Below, piece after piece: positions 8,528 to 16,918 of a DNA stretch of 57,637 nt. The notes beneath the pieces were generated by a model, which was not told the DNA's origin, searched no databases, and was given only the letters and a program-made list of their open reading frames with translations. Origin of the DNA: Deltaproteobacteria bacterium HGW-Deltaproteobacteria-15 (GTDB taxonomy: Bacteria; Desulfobacterota; DSM-4660; Desulfatiglandales; HGW-15). Location of the stretch: positions 1 through 57,637 of the forward strand of contig PHBH01000045.1 in NCBI GenBank assembly GCA_002840535.1, read 5' to 3'. Position numbers and translations under genes: made by a program. Numbering within the stretch: position 1 is the first letter of the stretch; each line of letters opens with the position of its first letter.

Positions 8528-8556
8528 TTGACACCTCAGGTATTTGCTAGCATTTT
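8528..8556 (+). promoter_or_regulatory. probable promoter of the CAU tRNA
   Basis: A perfect -35 element TTGACA (8528-8533) stands about 46 bases before the tRNA. The -10 is weak: CATTTT at 17-base spacing or TTATTC slightly further. I am confident only of the -35. Confidence 0.4.
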
Positions 8557-8579
8557 ATTCGTGAAAGGCAGGGAATGGA

Positions 8580-8652
8580 GGGCCTATAGCTCAGCTGGTA
8601 GAGCCACCGGCTCATAACCGGTTGGTCCCTGGTTCGAATCCAGGTGGGCCCA
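8580..8652 (+). tRNA. tRNA with CAU anticodon (tRNA-Met elongator or, more likely, tRNA-Ile2)
   Basis: The 73 bases fold into a cloverleaf: acceptor GGGCCTA/TGGGCCC, D stem GCTC/GAGC, anticodon stem ACCGG/CCGGT with loop CTCATAA, and T stem CCTGG/CCAGG. CCA is not encoded (ATCA follows). The anticodon CAU fits elongator Met, or the isoleucine tRNA whose C34 is changed to lysidine by TilS. The acceptor has C4-G69 and C5-G68, features of the TilS substrate in E. coli and absent from its tRNA-Met, so I lean to Ile2. Automated tools may label it Met. Confidence 0.9.
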
Positions 8653-8729
8653 TCAAATACACCTTCTTATATAGCGATGAGGCAGGAACGAACAAGTCCA
8701 CTGACTGCGAAGCAAAGTACTTGACAGCT

Positions 8730-8769
8730 GAAAGGGCGCACCGGTTTACGGTGCGCCCTTTCAATTTTT
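8730..8769 (+). terminator. strong Rho-independent terminator
   Basis: A perfect 14-bp stem, GAAAGGGCGCACCG (8730-8743) with CGGTGCGCCCTTTC (8749-8762), has a 5-base loop and is followed by AATTTTT. It ends the tRNA (and any rpoD read-through) transcript just before the Nif3-family gene. Confidence 0.85.
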
Positions 8770-8788
8770 GGGGAGAGCGTCATTTCCG

Positions 8789-9592
8789 GTGAAACCCACG
8801 ATAAAAGATTTGATGAGTTTGCTGAACACGATTGCCCCTTCCAATATTTCGGAGGAATGGGATAATCCCGGCTTACAGGTAGGAAGCCTTACACAGGGAA
8901 TCGATAAGATAATGCTTTCCCTGGATCCAACCGTTGAGGCTGTCAGAGAAGCGGCCCGGAAAAGGGCCCAGGTTCTATTAGCTCATCATCCGCTTCTGTT
9001 TAGGCCTGTCTCGTGCCTGGACCTGGACAAGTTCCCCGGAAACGTCATTCATGAGTCACTGAGCGGCGGGGTCTCCATTATCGCGGTCCACACGAATCTG
9101 GACGGCGCAGCCGAGGGCATCAATCACATTCTTGCAGAGCTTCTGGGCCTCGGGGATGTGGAGCCACTTCAGAGCATTCCTCAATATCCTGCTGGAGGAT
9201 TGGGGAGAATCGGTTTTCTTGACGAGCATATGGCTGTGGACGTGCTTGCGGAAAAATTGAAAACCATGCTTTCTGCCGAAAAGGTGCGGATCATAGGAAG
9301 CACTGATTCTGCAGCCCGCCGCATTGCTGTCATGGGAGGAGCCGGTGGTTCAATGATTTGGAAGGCATCTGAGATGGGTGCTGATGTTTTCATCACAGGA
9401 GACGTAACCTACCACCAGGCACTGGAAGCGAAAGCCCTCGGTTTGATCGTCATTGATGCAGGACATTTCTGCACTGAAAGAACAGCATTCATTCACTTTG
9501 CCGACAAATTGAGGCATCTTTTTCAGCAAGCCCGGTTTGCAGTAGAGGTGGAGGTATATCGAGGGGAAAGGGATCCCTTTTTGTACAAATAA
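8789..9592 (+). CDS. Nif3-family (GTP cyclohydrolase 1 type 2-like) metal protein
   Basis: This belongs to the Nif3/YbgI/YqfO family, a dinuclear-metal protein of still unclear cytoplasmic role, often annotated as type 2 GTP cyclohydrolase I. Conserved elements are WDNPGLQVG (24-32), the metal-binding LLAHHPLLF (64-72), AVHTNLD (about 104-110), and the C-terminal GDVTYHQALEAKALGLIVIDAGHFCTE-type segment split around GDVTYHQA and DAGHFCTE. I start at GTG 8789 (MKPTIKDLM); a longer TTG start at 8768 would fall in the terminator tail. GGGGAG lies 13 bases upstream, which is rather far. The length of 267 is normal. Confidence 0.88.
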   Translation: MKPTIKDLMSLLNTIAPSNISEEWDNPGLQVGSLTQGIDKIMLSLDPTVEAVREAARKRAQVLLAHHPLLFRPVSCLDLDKFPGNVIHESLSGGVSIIAVHTNLDGAAEGINHILAELLGLGDVEPLQSIPQYPAGGLGRIGFLDEHMAVDVLAEKLKTMLSAEKVRIIGSTDSAARRIAVMGGAGGSMIWKASEMGADVFITGDVTYHQALEAKALGLIVIDAGHFCTERTAFIHFADKLRHLFQQARFAVEVEVYRGERDPFLYK

Positions 9593-9627
9593 GACCGGGA
9601 GGTCGGTGTGCTCGCGGCATTTCGCAA

Positions 9628-9716
9628 ACTATAAGTCGGAAGATGAGAACTTTAGAAGATGCGGTCATGCTGGTGAAAGCTCAACCTTTTGAACCCTGAA
9701 CTTTGGAACCATTTAC
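9628..9716. repeat. degenerate iterated-word spacer (GAACTTTGGAACC type)
   Basis: Between the Nif3-family and zinc-ribbon genes the sequence stutters through GAAGATGAGAACTTTAGAAG and TTGAACCCTGAACTTTGGAA. It resembles the AGAGGTTC-word element at 16373-16431 read on the other strand. No open frame with a ribosome site is present. Confidence 0.35.
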
Positions 9717-10484
9717 ATGCGAGGTATGCCATTGAAAAAAAGACTTAAGCTCCTTTTGGAACTTCAGACCTGCGATAACCAAATCACTGGAATCCTTCGA
9801 AAGAAAGCGGAAGCACCGTTAAGGGTCAAAGGACTCAGAGGGGATCTGGAGGAAATCGACCGGCAGAACAAGGAAGCGCAGGACAAGCTGGAGGCCATCA
9901 AGAAAGAAAGACGGGGGTTTGAAAGCGAAGTGCAGGAATTGGTTGGCAGGATCGAGAAGAGCAGCATCAAGCTTTCCAATGTCAAATCCAACAAGGAGTA
10001 TGCTGCTGCGCTGAAAGAGATTGAAGACCTTAAAGCGATGCAATTCTCATTGGAAGACAAGATTCTGAAATACATGGAAGACACTGAAAACCTGGAAAAG
10101 GATCTCCAGTCACGAAAGAAAAAGAGGCAGGAGGCCGCTGCTGAGGCGGAAAAGATGACCATTGCGGTGCAGGAGGAGATGAAAGAGCTGGACAGGCAGC
10201 TTGAAGCGCTCCGGCAGCAACGGCCTCATCTGCTCGAAAGCGTCGAGAAGAGTCTTTTGAAAACGTATTCCCTGCTGATGGAACGAAAAGGAGGGCAGGC
10301 GGTGGCCGCCGTAGTTCGCGGTGTTTGCCAGGCGTGCCATATCGGATTACCTCCCCAGGATTTCAATAACCTGCTCAAGGGTGACGCGATCCTGACGTGT
10401 CCGCATTGCAACCGGCTCATTTACTGGGGAGAAGATCAGGAGTTCCAGGCGGAGACAAAGGGGGATAATGGAATGTTGGAATGA
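9717..10484 (+). CDS. coiled-coil protein with C-terminal C4 zinc ribbon (CdsZ-like)
   Basis: This 255-residue cytoplasmic protein consists of a long charged coiled coil (about residues 15-195, heptads rich in E/K/L) and a C-terminal zinc ribbon with C204, C207, C228 and C231 (CQAC and CPHC). That is the PF02591-type zinc-ribbon family. Such proteins are thought to act on nucleic acid or ribosome-associated processes, but no reaction is established. The start is uncertain: ATG 9717, ATG 9726 and TTG 9732 are in frame, and GAGG at 9721 suits the TTG best. The stop codon lies inside the repeat at 10466-10533. rnpB follows by 59 bases. Confidence 0.85.
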   Translation: MRGMPLKKRLKLLLELQTCDNQITGILRKKAEAPLRVKGLRGDLEEIDRQNKEAQDKLEAIKKERRGFESEVQELVGRIEKSSIKLSNVKSNKEYAAALKEIEDLKAMQFSLEDKILKYMEDTENLEKDLQSRKKKRQEAAAEAEKMTIAVQEEMKELDRQLEALRQQRPHLLESVEKSLLKTYSLLMERKGGQAVAAVVRGVCQACHIGLPPQDFNNLLKGDAILTCPHCNRLIYWGEDQEFQAETKGDNGMLE

Positions 10485-10533
10485 TGGAATACGCCCCATC
10501 TTCCACTATTCCATTTTTCCATTATTCCGGGTA
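10466..10533. repeat. iterated-word inverted element (TGGAAT family) overlapping a stop codon
   Basis: The left arm, TAATGGAATGTTGGAATG then ATGGAAT (10467-10490), is inverted in the right arm TTCCACTATTCCATTTTTCC then ATTATTCC (10501-10528), giving a potential hairpin with a loop of about 10 bases. The zinc-ribbon gene's TGA (10482-10484) is part of the word GGAATGATGGAAT. A second left-arm copy ends the thiolase-like gene at 18982-19003. Confidence 0.6.
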
Positions 10534-10543
10534 TCCTTTAGGC

Positions 10544-10938
10544 GTTAGAGCAGGACGAATGACCGCTGTTCCGCTTCTGGCGGAAGGGAGGAAAGTCCGG
10601 GCTCCACAGGACAGAGCGCTGGGTAACGCCCAGTCCCGGCGACGGGAAGGAAAGTGCCACAGAAAGGAAACCGCCCCCGGCATGTTTTTAGACATGCCGA
10701 AGGGTAAGGGTGAAAGGGTGAGGTAAGAGCTCACCAGTCCTGACGGTGACGACAGGAGCTTGGTAAACCCCGCTCGGAGCAAGACCAAATAGGGGGGCGC
10801 TTAAGGGCTGTCCGTCCCAGCCCCCGGGTAGGTCGCATGATCCCGTCGGTAACGGCGGGGCTAGATGAATGGTCATTGTCTCCCGGTTCACTTTTGTGAA
10901 ATGGGGGAAACAGAACCCGGCTTATGGACTGCTCTAAC
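10544..10938 (+). ncRNA. rnpB: RNase P RNA, bacterial type A
   Basis: This is the catalytic RNA that trims tRNA 5' ends. The hallmark P4 strand GAGGAAAGTCCGGGCTCC starts near 10588. AGAGCGCTGGGTAACGCCCA, GTGCCACAGAAA, GGTAAACCCCGCTCGGAGCA and AGATGAATGGTC follow in the expected order. The termini are set by pairing of GTTAGAGCAG (10544-10553) with CTGCTCTAAC (10929-10938), stem P1. The length of about 395 is normal. Open frames across it are accidental. Confidence 0.93.
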
Positions 10939-10951
10939 AACTCACTTCCGC

Positions 10952-11758
10952 ATGCAAGGTTCAGATTTTGATCGAACACGCGATATCCCCATCCGTGCTC
11001 TTCGTGTCCTGCCACAACCTTCTTCCCTGGCGTGGATAATGCCGGCTGCCGATCATCCAACACTCTTCCCCAAAAATGCGATCTTCATTCTTGGCGCCGG
11101 TCGCTTCGGCAGCAGGGCGGCGAAAATCCTTTGCTCCCGCCAGAAAACGGGTATCTGGTTGATCGACAAGGACAAGGAACCTCTCTCGAAGCAAGAGAAT
11201 CTGCCGGTCTCCAGAATCCAAATGGATGCGGTTGAATTCCTTTCAGAAAGGTTTTCTTCGCTCTTTCCTGAAAACCTGCTCGTCCCTTCCCTTCCCTTAC
11301 ATCTGGCATTCGAGTGGCTGATGAGGTTTTGTGGCGGAATCTCGCGAGAAGATATTCCCCGCGAGACGAAAATGCTTCTGCCGAATGTCTGGGCGGGTTC
11401 GGAGGGCTCTCTCCTTGTGAGTTATGCCGATTTTCTATGCCCTGATGACTGCCCGGAACCAGCCGCTCACTGCACGATCACCGGAAAAAGGAGGGAGACT
11501 CCACTGTATCAGAGACTGCGCGAGATTCATGCGCCCGATCACCGCATCCACATCATTCGCAGCCGACAACTGGCGCCAGGAGTCGGTGGATACATGGTGC
11601 GCGATCTCATGGACGTGCTTGAAAATCTGCGCCGGCATCGTGAAGAAAAATGGCTGCTTGGAACCGCGTGCAGGTGCCACGGAATCGTTACCGCATTTCG
11701 TATCGAGCGCAAAGAATTTGCGGAGAAAAATCCTGAGTTAAAATCCGACCAGCCTTGA
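10952..11758 (+). CDS. Rossmann-fold (TrkA-N-like) cysteine-containing protein of unknown function
   Basis: A clear dinucleotide-binding turn, IFILGAGRFGSRAAKIL, ends its first strand with WLIDKDKEPL, where the acidic end recalls NAD-binding TrkA-N domains. Downstream is a cysteine cluster, CPDDCPEP...C, in a region that could bind metal. The frame is open upstream into rnpB, so the real start is later: ATG 10952 or ATG 11039. Neither has a strong ribosome site; ATG 11039 begins 12 residues before the Rossmann strand and is equally likely. The 3' end overlaps the convergent YggT gene by 21 bases. The function is not known to me. Confidence 0.6.
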   Translation: MQGSDFDRTRDIPIRALRVLPQPSSLAWIMPAADHPTLFPKNAIFILGAGRFGSRAAKILCSRQKTGIWLIDKDKEPLSKQENLPVSRIQMDAVEFLSERFSSLFPENLLVPSLPLHLAFEWLMRFCGGISREDIPRETKMLLPNVWAGSEGSLLVSYADFLCPDDCPEPAAHCTITGKRRETPLYQRLREIHAPDHRIHIIRSRQLAPGVGGYMVRDLMDVLENLRRHREEKWLLGTACRCHGIVTAFRIERKEFAEKNPELKSDQP

Positions 11759-12544
11759 GGCGATTTCCTGACCAAGGCTTCCGATCAGCTGAAAACAGAA
11801 AAGGGCTATGATCGGCGATATATCGAACCCTCCCAGATTGGGAACCACCCGCCTGAAAGGCGCAAGCAGGGGTTCGCTGATCCCATAGATCGCCTTTACA
11901 ATAGCATTGGAGGGATCAGGGCTGACCCAGGAAAGAAGAGCGCCGACGATGATGACCAGGGAAAAGAAACCGGGGAAAGGAAAAAGCGCCAGTACAAGTA
12001 AGAACGGCTCTACCAAGGCCAATGGAAAGGGCGAAAAGGAACCCTGGAAGAAAAGATAGCGAACCAAACCGCTCAAGAGGATATACAACCCGAAGAGGAC
12101 CACGAGGATAAAAGCATAGTAGTGGTTCTTTCGGATTTTGAACCGCCACGAAAGTCTGTTGAAAGGATGAAAGGCCCTGTCTATTATTCCCTGAATCGAT
12201 GTCCTGTAACTCCAGCCGGAGAGGACAGATATAAACCAAAACACTGCATAAGCCTGGAAGAGCAACTTGAATATCTGCAGCAGGCTCATTCCGATGCCGC
12301 TGGCTGCCGTATTCGATCCGCCGGAACTGTAGAGCAGGCCGCGAAGGAGAACCAGGACTGTAACACTGACGAGTACCTGGCCGGATACGTTTCGGCTGGC
12401 ATAAGAAGAGGCTTTGAGCACGGGATCGGTCACCCGATAGATGAGGCGATAAATGGGATCGTAGAACGCTTCATTGGATCTGATGAGGAGTCTCAGCAAG
12501 AGCAATATGAGGAAGATATCGATTAAAGAGATCAGGAGCGTCAT
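11738..12544 (-). CDS. YggT-family membrane protein with two YggT repeats
   Basis: This 268-residue inner-membrane protein contains two copies of the YggT module, each a hydrophobic helix pair followed by the amphipathic motif around DPVLKASSYASR / SEPLLAPFRRVVPNLGG. The second copy has the diagnostic LLSWVSPDPSNAIVKAIYGI. YggT proteins are linked to osmotic tolerance and cell-division or envelope roles, without a known reaction. It is divergent from the DUF167 gene, a pairing (YggT with YggU/DUF167) commonly seen in bacteria, with a spacer of 69 bases. Its 3' end overlaps the Rossmann gene tail to tail. Confidence 0.85.
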   Translation of the reverse strand: MTLLISLIDIFLILLLLRLLIRSNEAFYDPIYRLIYRVTDPVLKASSYASRNVSGQVLVSVTVLVLLRGLLYSSGGSNTAASGIGMSLLQIFKLLFQAYAVFWFISVLSGWSYRTSIQGIIDRAFHPFNRLSWRFKIRKNHYYAFILVVLFGLYILLSGLVRYLFFQGSFSPFPLALVEPFLLVLALFPFPGFFSLVIIVGALLSWVSPDPSNAIVKAIYGISEPLLAPFRRVVPNLGGFDISPIIALFCFQLIGSLGQEIASRLVGF

Positions 12545-12613
12545 CGCAGGGTCCTTTCGAAGTCTGCTTTGTTTACCGTATCCTAACCGTACGTTGAATT
12601 TAATTCAAATGAA

Positions 12614-12943
12614 TTGGAAGCTGGAGACTTCAAAGTGAAGGAGAAAAGGCCAAAATCCCGGAGAAATCCTCTGCAAACATTCCTCAAAGTAAAACTGGTT
12701 CCTCGATCTTCCAGGAACCAGATGGCAGGGAAGGACGGCGATACTTACCGCATCAAGATCACTGCCCCGCCTGTGGAGGGGAAGGCAAATCATGCTTTGA
12801 TCGACTACCTCTCCGGGATACTGGAGGTACCGAAAGGAAATGTACAGATTGTCTCAGGAGAATCATCGAGAATGAAGACCCTCCGGATCGCCGGACGATC
12901 TCTTAAAGAGATCCACGAAAGATTGGATGCTGCTATGCTTTGA
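12614..12943 (+). CDS. DUF167 (YggU-like) protein
   Basis: This small cytoplasmic protein of the DUF167/YggU family has conserved elements LKVKLVPRSSRN, YRIKITAPPVEGKAN and a C-terminal SGESSRMKTLRI. The family function is unknown. The start at 12614 is a TTG and gives 109 residues; no ATG is available before the conserved part. The gene is divergent from the YggT gene and overlaps the 3' end of the convergent ABC transporter gene by 11 bases. Confidence 0.82.
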   Translation: MEAGDFKVKEKRPKSRRNPLQTFLKVKLVPRSSRNQMAGKDGDTYRIKITAPPVEGKANHALIDYLSGILEVPKGNVQIVSGESSRMKTLRIAGRSLKEIHERLDAAML

Positions 12944-14750
12944 ACTGCATATCATGAAGCTGCCGGAAACGGCCGTTGAGGGCAAGCAGCTCATCCTGGG
13001 CTCCTGACTCGATGATCCTCCCCCTTTCGAGAACATAAATCCGATCTGCTTCACGGACCGTACTGAGCCTGTGCGCCACGATCAAAATGGTCATTCTGCC
13101 CTTCAACTTCGATATGGTCTCCTGAATGAGCCCTTCACTCTCGGCATCCAGTGCAGAGGCAGCTTCATCCAGTATCAGAATGGCAGGATCCGACATAATA
13201 GCCCTCGCAATCGCAATCCGCTGCCTCTGTCCGCCTGAGAGCAGAGTCCCCCTGTCACCAACAACAGTGTCGTACCCTTTAGGCTGAGCCGTGATAAATT
13301 CATGGGCGCAAGCAGCTTCTGCGGCGGCCACAATCCTTTCATGGGAATTCCGCCTCGAGCCATAGGCGATGTTATTGGATATAGTGTCGTGGAACAGCAT
13401 GATTTCCTGGCTGACGATTCCAATTTGTTCGCGCAAAGAGCGGAGGCTTACATCGCGAATGTCAATTCCGTCGATGGTGACGCTTCCTTTTGTAACATCA
13501 TAGAATCTCGGGATCAGATCCAGGAGGGTGCTCTTGCCGCTCCCCGTTGAACCCACAAAGGCGACCATTTCCCCTGCGCGAATGGTAAGGGAGATATCCG
13601 TGAGCACCGGTGAGTCACCATAGGAGAAATCGACCCCGTTTAATCGTATTGCCTCCTTGTGCCGCGGGAGTTGAATCGCGCGATCCTTGTCTCTGATTTC
13701 GGGGACCGTCCCAAGAATCCCGAACACCCGGTCCGTGGCGCCCTGCAAGGTTCGAAGATCGTTGTTCACCCTGGCGAGGCTCTTGATGGGCGAGTAAACT
13801 CTTGAGAAGGCGTAGATCAAGGACATGAGTTCCCCAAGAGAGTGTTGAAAATATATTTTACCCACGATTAAAGCTAAAGGCAGGATCAGAAACACCGTGG
13901 AGTCCATCATCGGGCCAAGCCCAAGGAACCAGCGGCTCCACTTCATTATATTCTGGTAGTGACGATCCACAAGAGATCGGAATTTGCTGCACTCCTCCTC
14001 ATCCTTGCAAAATCCTTGAATAACCTTCAGGCACGAAATCGATTCCTGGTAGGAGGAGGTTACATGTGAGAGGGCCTCTTGCACATCCACAGAATGCTTC
14101 TTCACATTTCTTCCGAAGAGTCTTATGAGTCCGACAATGACCGGAACCGTGATAAAAACAATCAGGGTAAGGCGGTAGTTCATGAGGAAAAGGTAGACCA
14201 GAAAGGCCATCGCCGTCAGGGGATATTCAACGAGCCCGATGAGAATGGTTGAAATCCTTTCCTGCATCACTGTGAGATCCGCAGTGGATCTGGATATCAG
14301 CTCACCAATCTTCTGTTTATGGTAGAAACCCGCAGGAAGAGCAATGAACTTCCCAAACAGCTCGGTTCGGATGTTCCTCACAGCTCTGTTAGAGAAGGCT
14401 GCGGCTGCGAGTTGACTGAAGTACACTGCCCCCGATTTGATGACCACGGCGGCAAAAGCAACAAGGGTCAGCAGAAGAAGAAGACGGTTTGGCGAAATCC
14501 CTTCGATCAGCACAAGCTCCGTTCTCCTCCATGTGGAGGGATCCCACGAATTGAAAGAGGCCCACGGGATCTTCCAGCTCACCGGATCAGAACCGCTTTT
14601 CATTCCCTCGTCTATAAAGGGCTGAAGAAGGTATGCGGGGACAACGACAAAAAGCGCCGACAGCGCGGTCAATAAAAGAGAGCACGCAAGCAGTCCTTTA
14701 TGGGCACCTACATAATGGGCGATTTCTTTTCCTAAAATTCGTCTCAGCAT
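12933..14750 (-). CDS. MsbA-like lipid/glycolipid ABC exporter (fused permease-ATPase)
   Basis: This 605-residue half-transporter has an N-terminal membrane domain of about six helices (residues 20-320) and an ABC ATPase. The Walker A motif GSTGSGKST is at 400-408, the signature LSGGQRQR near 508 and Walker B ILILDEAAS near 532, followed by the switch histidine in IVAHRLSTV. Homodimers of this type flip lipid A-core or other glycolipids across the inner membrane. It stands apart from the glycan locus, next to housekeeping genes, which suits a lipid A flippase. Export of another substrate cannot be excluded. About 450 bases with no gene lie upstream. Confidence 0.85.
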   Translation of the reverse strand: MLRRILGKEIAHYVGAHKGLLACSLLLTALSALFVVVPAYLLQPFIDEGMKSGSDPVSWKIPWASFNSWDPSTWRRTELVLIEGISPNRLLLLLTLVAFAAVVIKSGAVYFSQLAAAAFSNRAVRNIRTELFGKFIALPAGFYHKQKIGELISRSTADLTVMQERISTILIGLVEYPLTAMAFLVYLFLMNYRLTLIVFITVPVIVGLIRLFGRNVKKHSVDVQEALSHVTSSYQESISCLKVIQGFCKDEEECSKFRSLVDRHYQNIMKWSRWFLGLGPMMDSTVFLILPLALIVGKIYFQHSLGELMSLIYAFSRVYSPIKSLARVNNDLRTLQGATDRVFGILGTVPEIRDKDRAIQLPRHKEAIRLNGVDFSYGDSPVLTDISLTIRAGEMVAFVGSTGSGKSTLLDLIPRFYDVTKGSVTIDGIDIRDVSLRSLREQIGIVSQEIMLFHDTISNNIAYGSRRNSHERIVAAAEAACAHEFITAQPKGYDTVVGDRGTLLSGGQRQRIAIARAIMSDPAILILDEAASALDAESEGLIQETISKLKGRMTILIVAHRLSTVREADRIYVLERGRIIESGAQDELLALNGRFRQLHDMQFKA

Positions 14751-15196
14751 TTGCCGTGCCGGTTATCCGTCTATGAATGAAATACGAACCTTGGCACCCT
14801 TCCTGGTGAAACCAAACGGCCCTTGGAGAGTGGCCGGAAAACCATGAAGGGCACGAAGAACACGAAGAACATCATAATTTATTGGTGAAGTCCAGCACAA
14901 GATTTCAGTTGGTGCATCCGAAGTGACTCTTTTCCGATCCGCGAGATCAGTGATCCGCTGTCGACGGTCAGCATAGTTCATTGAATAATCATAAGCCGAA
15001 CGCTGAATCCAGGGGCTTTAATCCAGGGATTTAAAAACGAGATGGAAATCCGTTGGCAGCTTGATGGACAGGTGCGAAGCGAGATCCTCAGTGTTGGACG
15101 TTTGCCCTATACGTATGCGGACGTTTTGACTTCCGGTTCATCCCTTTGCAGTCTTGCGGATTCTTATCTGATCCGGCCTGGAGTTCCAAGCGCTTT
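14751..15196. other. 446-base spacer with CACGAAGAA words
   Basis: No supported gene is present. Bases 14845-14870 carry the stuttering word GGGCACGAAGAACACGAAGA, one of the iterated-word families, here with no inverted partner. Bases 14935-14970 (GATCCGCGAGATCAGTGATC and onward) resemble 4481-4515. A frame of 72 codons on the minus strand (14981-14763) looks spurious. Confidence 0.35.
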
Positions 15197-16348
15197 CTAC
15201 AGAGCGCCGATCAGCCGCGAAATGACAATCCTTTGCACCTCAGAGGTCCCTTCTCCGATCTCCAGCAGTTTCTGATCTCTATAGAACCTTTCAACGTCAT
15301 ACTCCTTCATCAGTCCATACCCGCCATGAAGCTGGACGGCATGGTTTGCGCACCGGTACATGACCTCGGAGCAGTACAGCTTTGCCATTGCCGCTTCTTT
15401 GGAAAAGGGCTTGTTGTTGTCCCTGAGCCAGCATGCTTTATAAAGGATCAGCCTCGCGCACTCGATTTCCATGGCCATGTCGGCCAGCTTAAAAGCGTTC
15501 ACCTGAAAAGTGCCGATGGGTTTTCCAAATTGCACCCTCTCCCTGCCGTATTTCAGTGCAAGATCATAACAACCCTGCGCACCACCAAGCCCCATGGATC
15601 CAATAGAGAGCCGGCCCCCGTCCAATGTCTGCATCATTTGATGGAATCCGTGACCTCGGGGACCGAGCATGTTCTCCTTGGGTACGCGACAGTCTTCGAA
15701 GAACAACATGCTCGTATTCGAACCGCGCCACATCAGCTTGCCATGCATCTCCCGCGCTTCAAGACCGGGGGTACCGGCTTCGATCAGGATACAGGACAGT
15801 TCGTGCCGTCCATCCTCCCTTGTTCCGGTACGGCAGAGTGCGGTTACACCGGACGTGATACTCGTGGAAGCATTGGTGATGAAAATCTTGCTGCCGTTGA
15901 TGACCCATTCATCGCCGTCCAGAAACGCGGTGGTCTGGGTATTTCCTGCATCCGATCCGGCATTCGGCTCGGTCAGTCCGAAGCCCCAGAGCGCCTCGCC
16001 CGTACACAGTTTCGGCAGATACTTTCTCTTCTGCTCTTCATTTCCAAAATAATAAACAGGGCCGATGCCTAAAGAGTTGCCTGCTGCGACCGTTGCGGCA
16101 TGGGATCCGTCCACTCGGGCAATTTCCTCAGTGGCGATGATGTAAGAAACATAATCCATCCCCTGACCGCCATATTTTTCGGAGACAAACATTCCGAACA
16201 GACCGATCTCCCCCATTTTCCGCATGGTTTCATAGGAGAATTCCTCTTTTTCATCCAACTCGCGGGCGACAGGCTTGATTTCCTTTTCCGCAAACTGACG
16301 CACCGAATTCCTGAGAATCTCTTGCTCCATGGAAAGGCTGAAGTCCAT
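15197..16348 (-). CDS. acyl-CoA dehydrogenase
   Basis: This 383-residue FAD enzyme of the acyl-CoA dehydrogenase family performs alpha,beta-oxidation of a fatty or aromatic acyl-CoA and passes electrons to ETF. The full domain set is present: the N-terminal helical part, the FAD-binding WGFGLTEPNAGSDAG (about 124-138) and INGSKIFITNAS, and the C-terminal QLHGGYGLMKEYDVERFYRD. The catalytic base is the Glu at about 366 in GEGTSEVQR. The substrate cannot be read from sequence. It is divergent from the XRE-cupin/thiolase/DUF35 unit, and joint use in one CoA pathway is an inference. Confidence 0.92.
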   Translation of the reverse strand: MDFSLSMEQEILRNSVRQFAEKEIKPVARELDEKEEFSYETMRKMGEIGLFGMFVSEKYGGQGMDYVSYIIATEEIARVDGSHAATVAAGNSLGIGPVYYFGNEEQKRKYLPKLCTGEALWGFGLTEPNAGSDAGNTQTTAFLDGDEWVINGSKIFITNASTSITSGVTALCRTGTREDGRHELSCILIEAGTPGLEAREMHGKLMWRGSNTSMLFFEDCRVPKENMLGPRGHGFHQMMQTLDGGRLSIGSMGLGGAQGCYDLALKYGRERVQFGKPIGTFQVNAFKLADMAMEIECARLILYKACWLRDNNKPFSKEAAMAKLYCSEVMYRCANHAVQLHGGYGLMKEYDVERFYRDQKLLEIGEGTSEVQRIVISRLIGAL

Positions 16349-16372
16349 GTCATTTCCCTCTCATCAGCGTCC

Positions 16373-16431
16373 AGAGGTTCAAAGGTTCTGGGGTCTAGAG
16401 GTCAGGGGACAGATAACCTCTAAACGGTATA
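16373..16431. repeat. iterated-word element (AGAGGTTC family)
   Basis: AGAGGTTCAAAGGTTCTGGG, then GTCTAGAGGTCAGGGGAC, ends with the inverted AACCTCT (16425-16431) that pairs with AGAGGTT (16373-16379). It lies in the leader of the acyl-CoA dehydrogenase gene, between its promoter and its start. Confidence 0.45.
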
Positions 16432-16491
16432 TACGATCGCGGCAAGTAGTCGATTTTCTTTGCTGTTCAATGGCCCTGCCATGCCCTCGGA

Positions 16492-16521
16492 AGTATAGGA
16501 GCGGTGCACGGGGCTTGTCAA
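16492..16521 (-). promoter_or_regulatory. strong promoter of the acyl-CoA dehydrogenase gene
   Basis: On the minus strand, TTGACA (16521-16516), an 18-base spacer and TATACT (16497-16492) form a near-consensus sigma-70 promoter. Transcription would begin near 16485 and give a leader of about 137 bases. Confidence 0.65.
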
Positions 16522-16741
16522 TGGCAAAGGCCTTCAGTTCAGGATAAAGGTAAAATTTCATTATTACCTAAGTCTCGATGGCGATTGTACTCTCCTTCCT
16601 CATGCTGTTGCCGAGTGTATGCTATATTTTGACTAAATAAAAGCAAAAATGACAAGCATACCCTGCCACTTTTTCGAATATTGTTGACACCCACCTAATC
16701 TTAAGCAATGGTGAAATGCTCGCTTCGGCGGATATTGAAGC

Positions 16742-16880
16742 TCCCCGTAGCGAGTTCCGGGGAAAATGGGCACCGCCCCGAAGGGGCGGGACTCCAAGCG
16801 AAGCGCGGAGAATCTTCCGCCTCACGAGGACTCTCTGTCTGTTTTGGCTCGCTCGCCAATCCCCGAAGCGAGCTGCGGGA
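16742..16880. repeat. cluster of REP-like palindromes
   Basis: Two directly repeated units share TCCCCG-N-AGCGAG-N-T-N-CGGG (16742-16763 and 16860-16880), each with complementary ends TCCCCG/CGGG(G)A. Between them is a perfect hairpin CCGCCCC-GAA-GGGGCGG (16773-16789). No T-run follows any of them, so they are not terminators. They resemble REP-type intergenic palindromes. Confidence 0.5.
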
Positions 16881-16918
16881 AATGCGCTCGCTGTTTCGGT
16901 TCACGGATGGAAAGGTCG

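Larger units (their letters stand above)
16349..16918. other. 570-base divergent spacer with promoter, repeats and palindromes
   Basis: It holds the acyl-CoA dehydrogenase promoter (16492-16521, minus), the word element at 16373-16431 and three compact palindromes at 16742-16880. A perfect TTGACA stands at 16684 on the plus strand with no convincing -10 at 17 bases. In-frame codons before the XRE start (from 16766) look like translated palindrome sequence, not protein. Confidence 0.5.

Noticed and set aside
10865..10951. N-terminal extension of the Rossmann protein into rnpB
   Set aside because: These codons lie inside the 3' part of RNase P RNA, so the protein must start later.
15146..16072. 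308-codon plus-strand frame opposite the acyl-CoA dehydrogenase
   Set aside because: It is antisense to a complete, motif-bearing enzyme and overlaps the spacer without a ribosome site.
16766..16918. 51-codon extension of the XRE-cupin protein
   Set aside because: It is a translation of REP-like palindromes; ATG 16919 has a good ribosome site and fits the family N-terminus.
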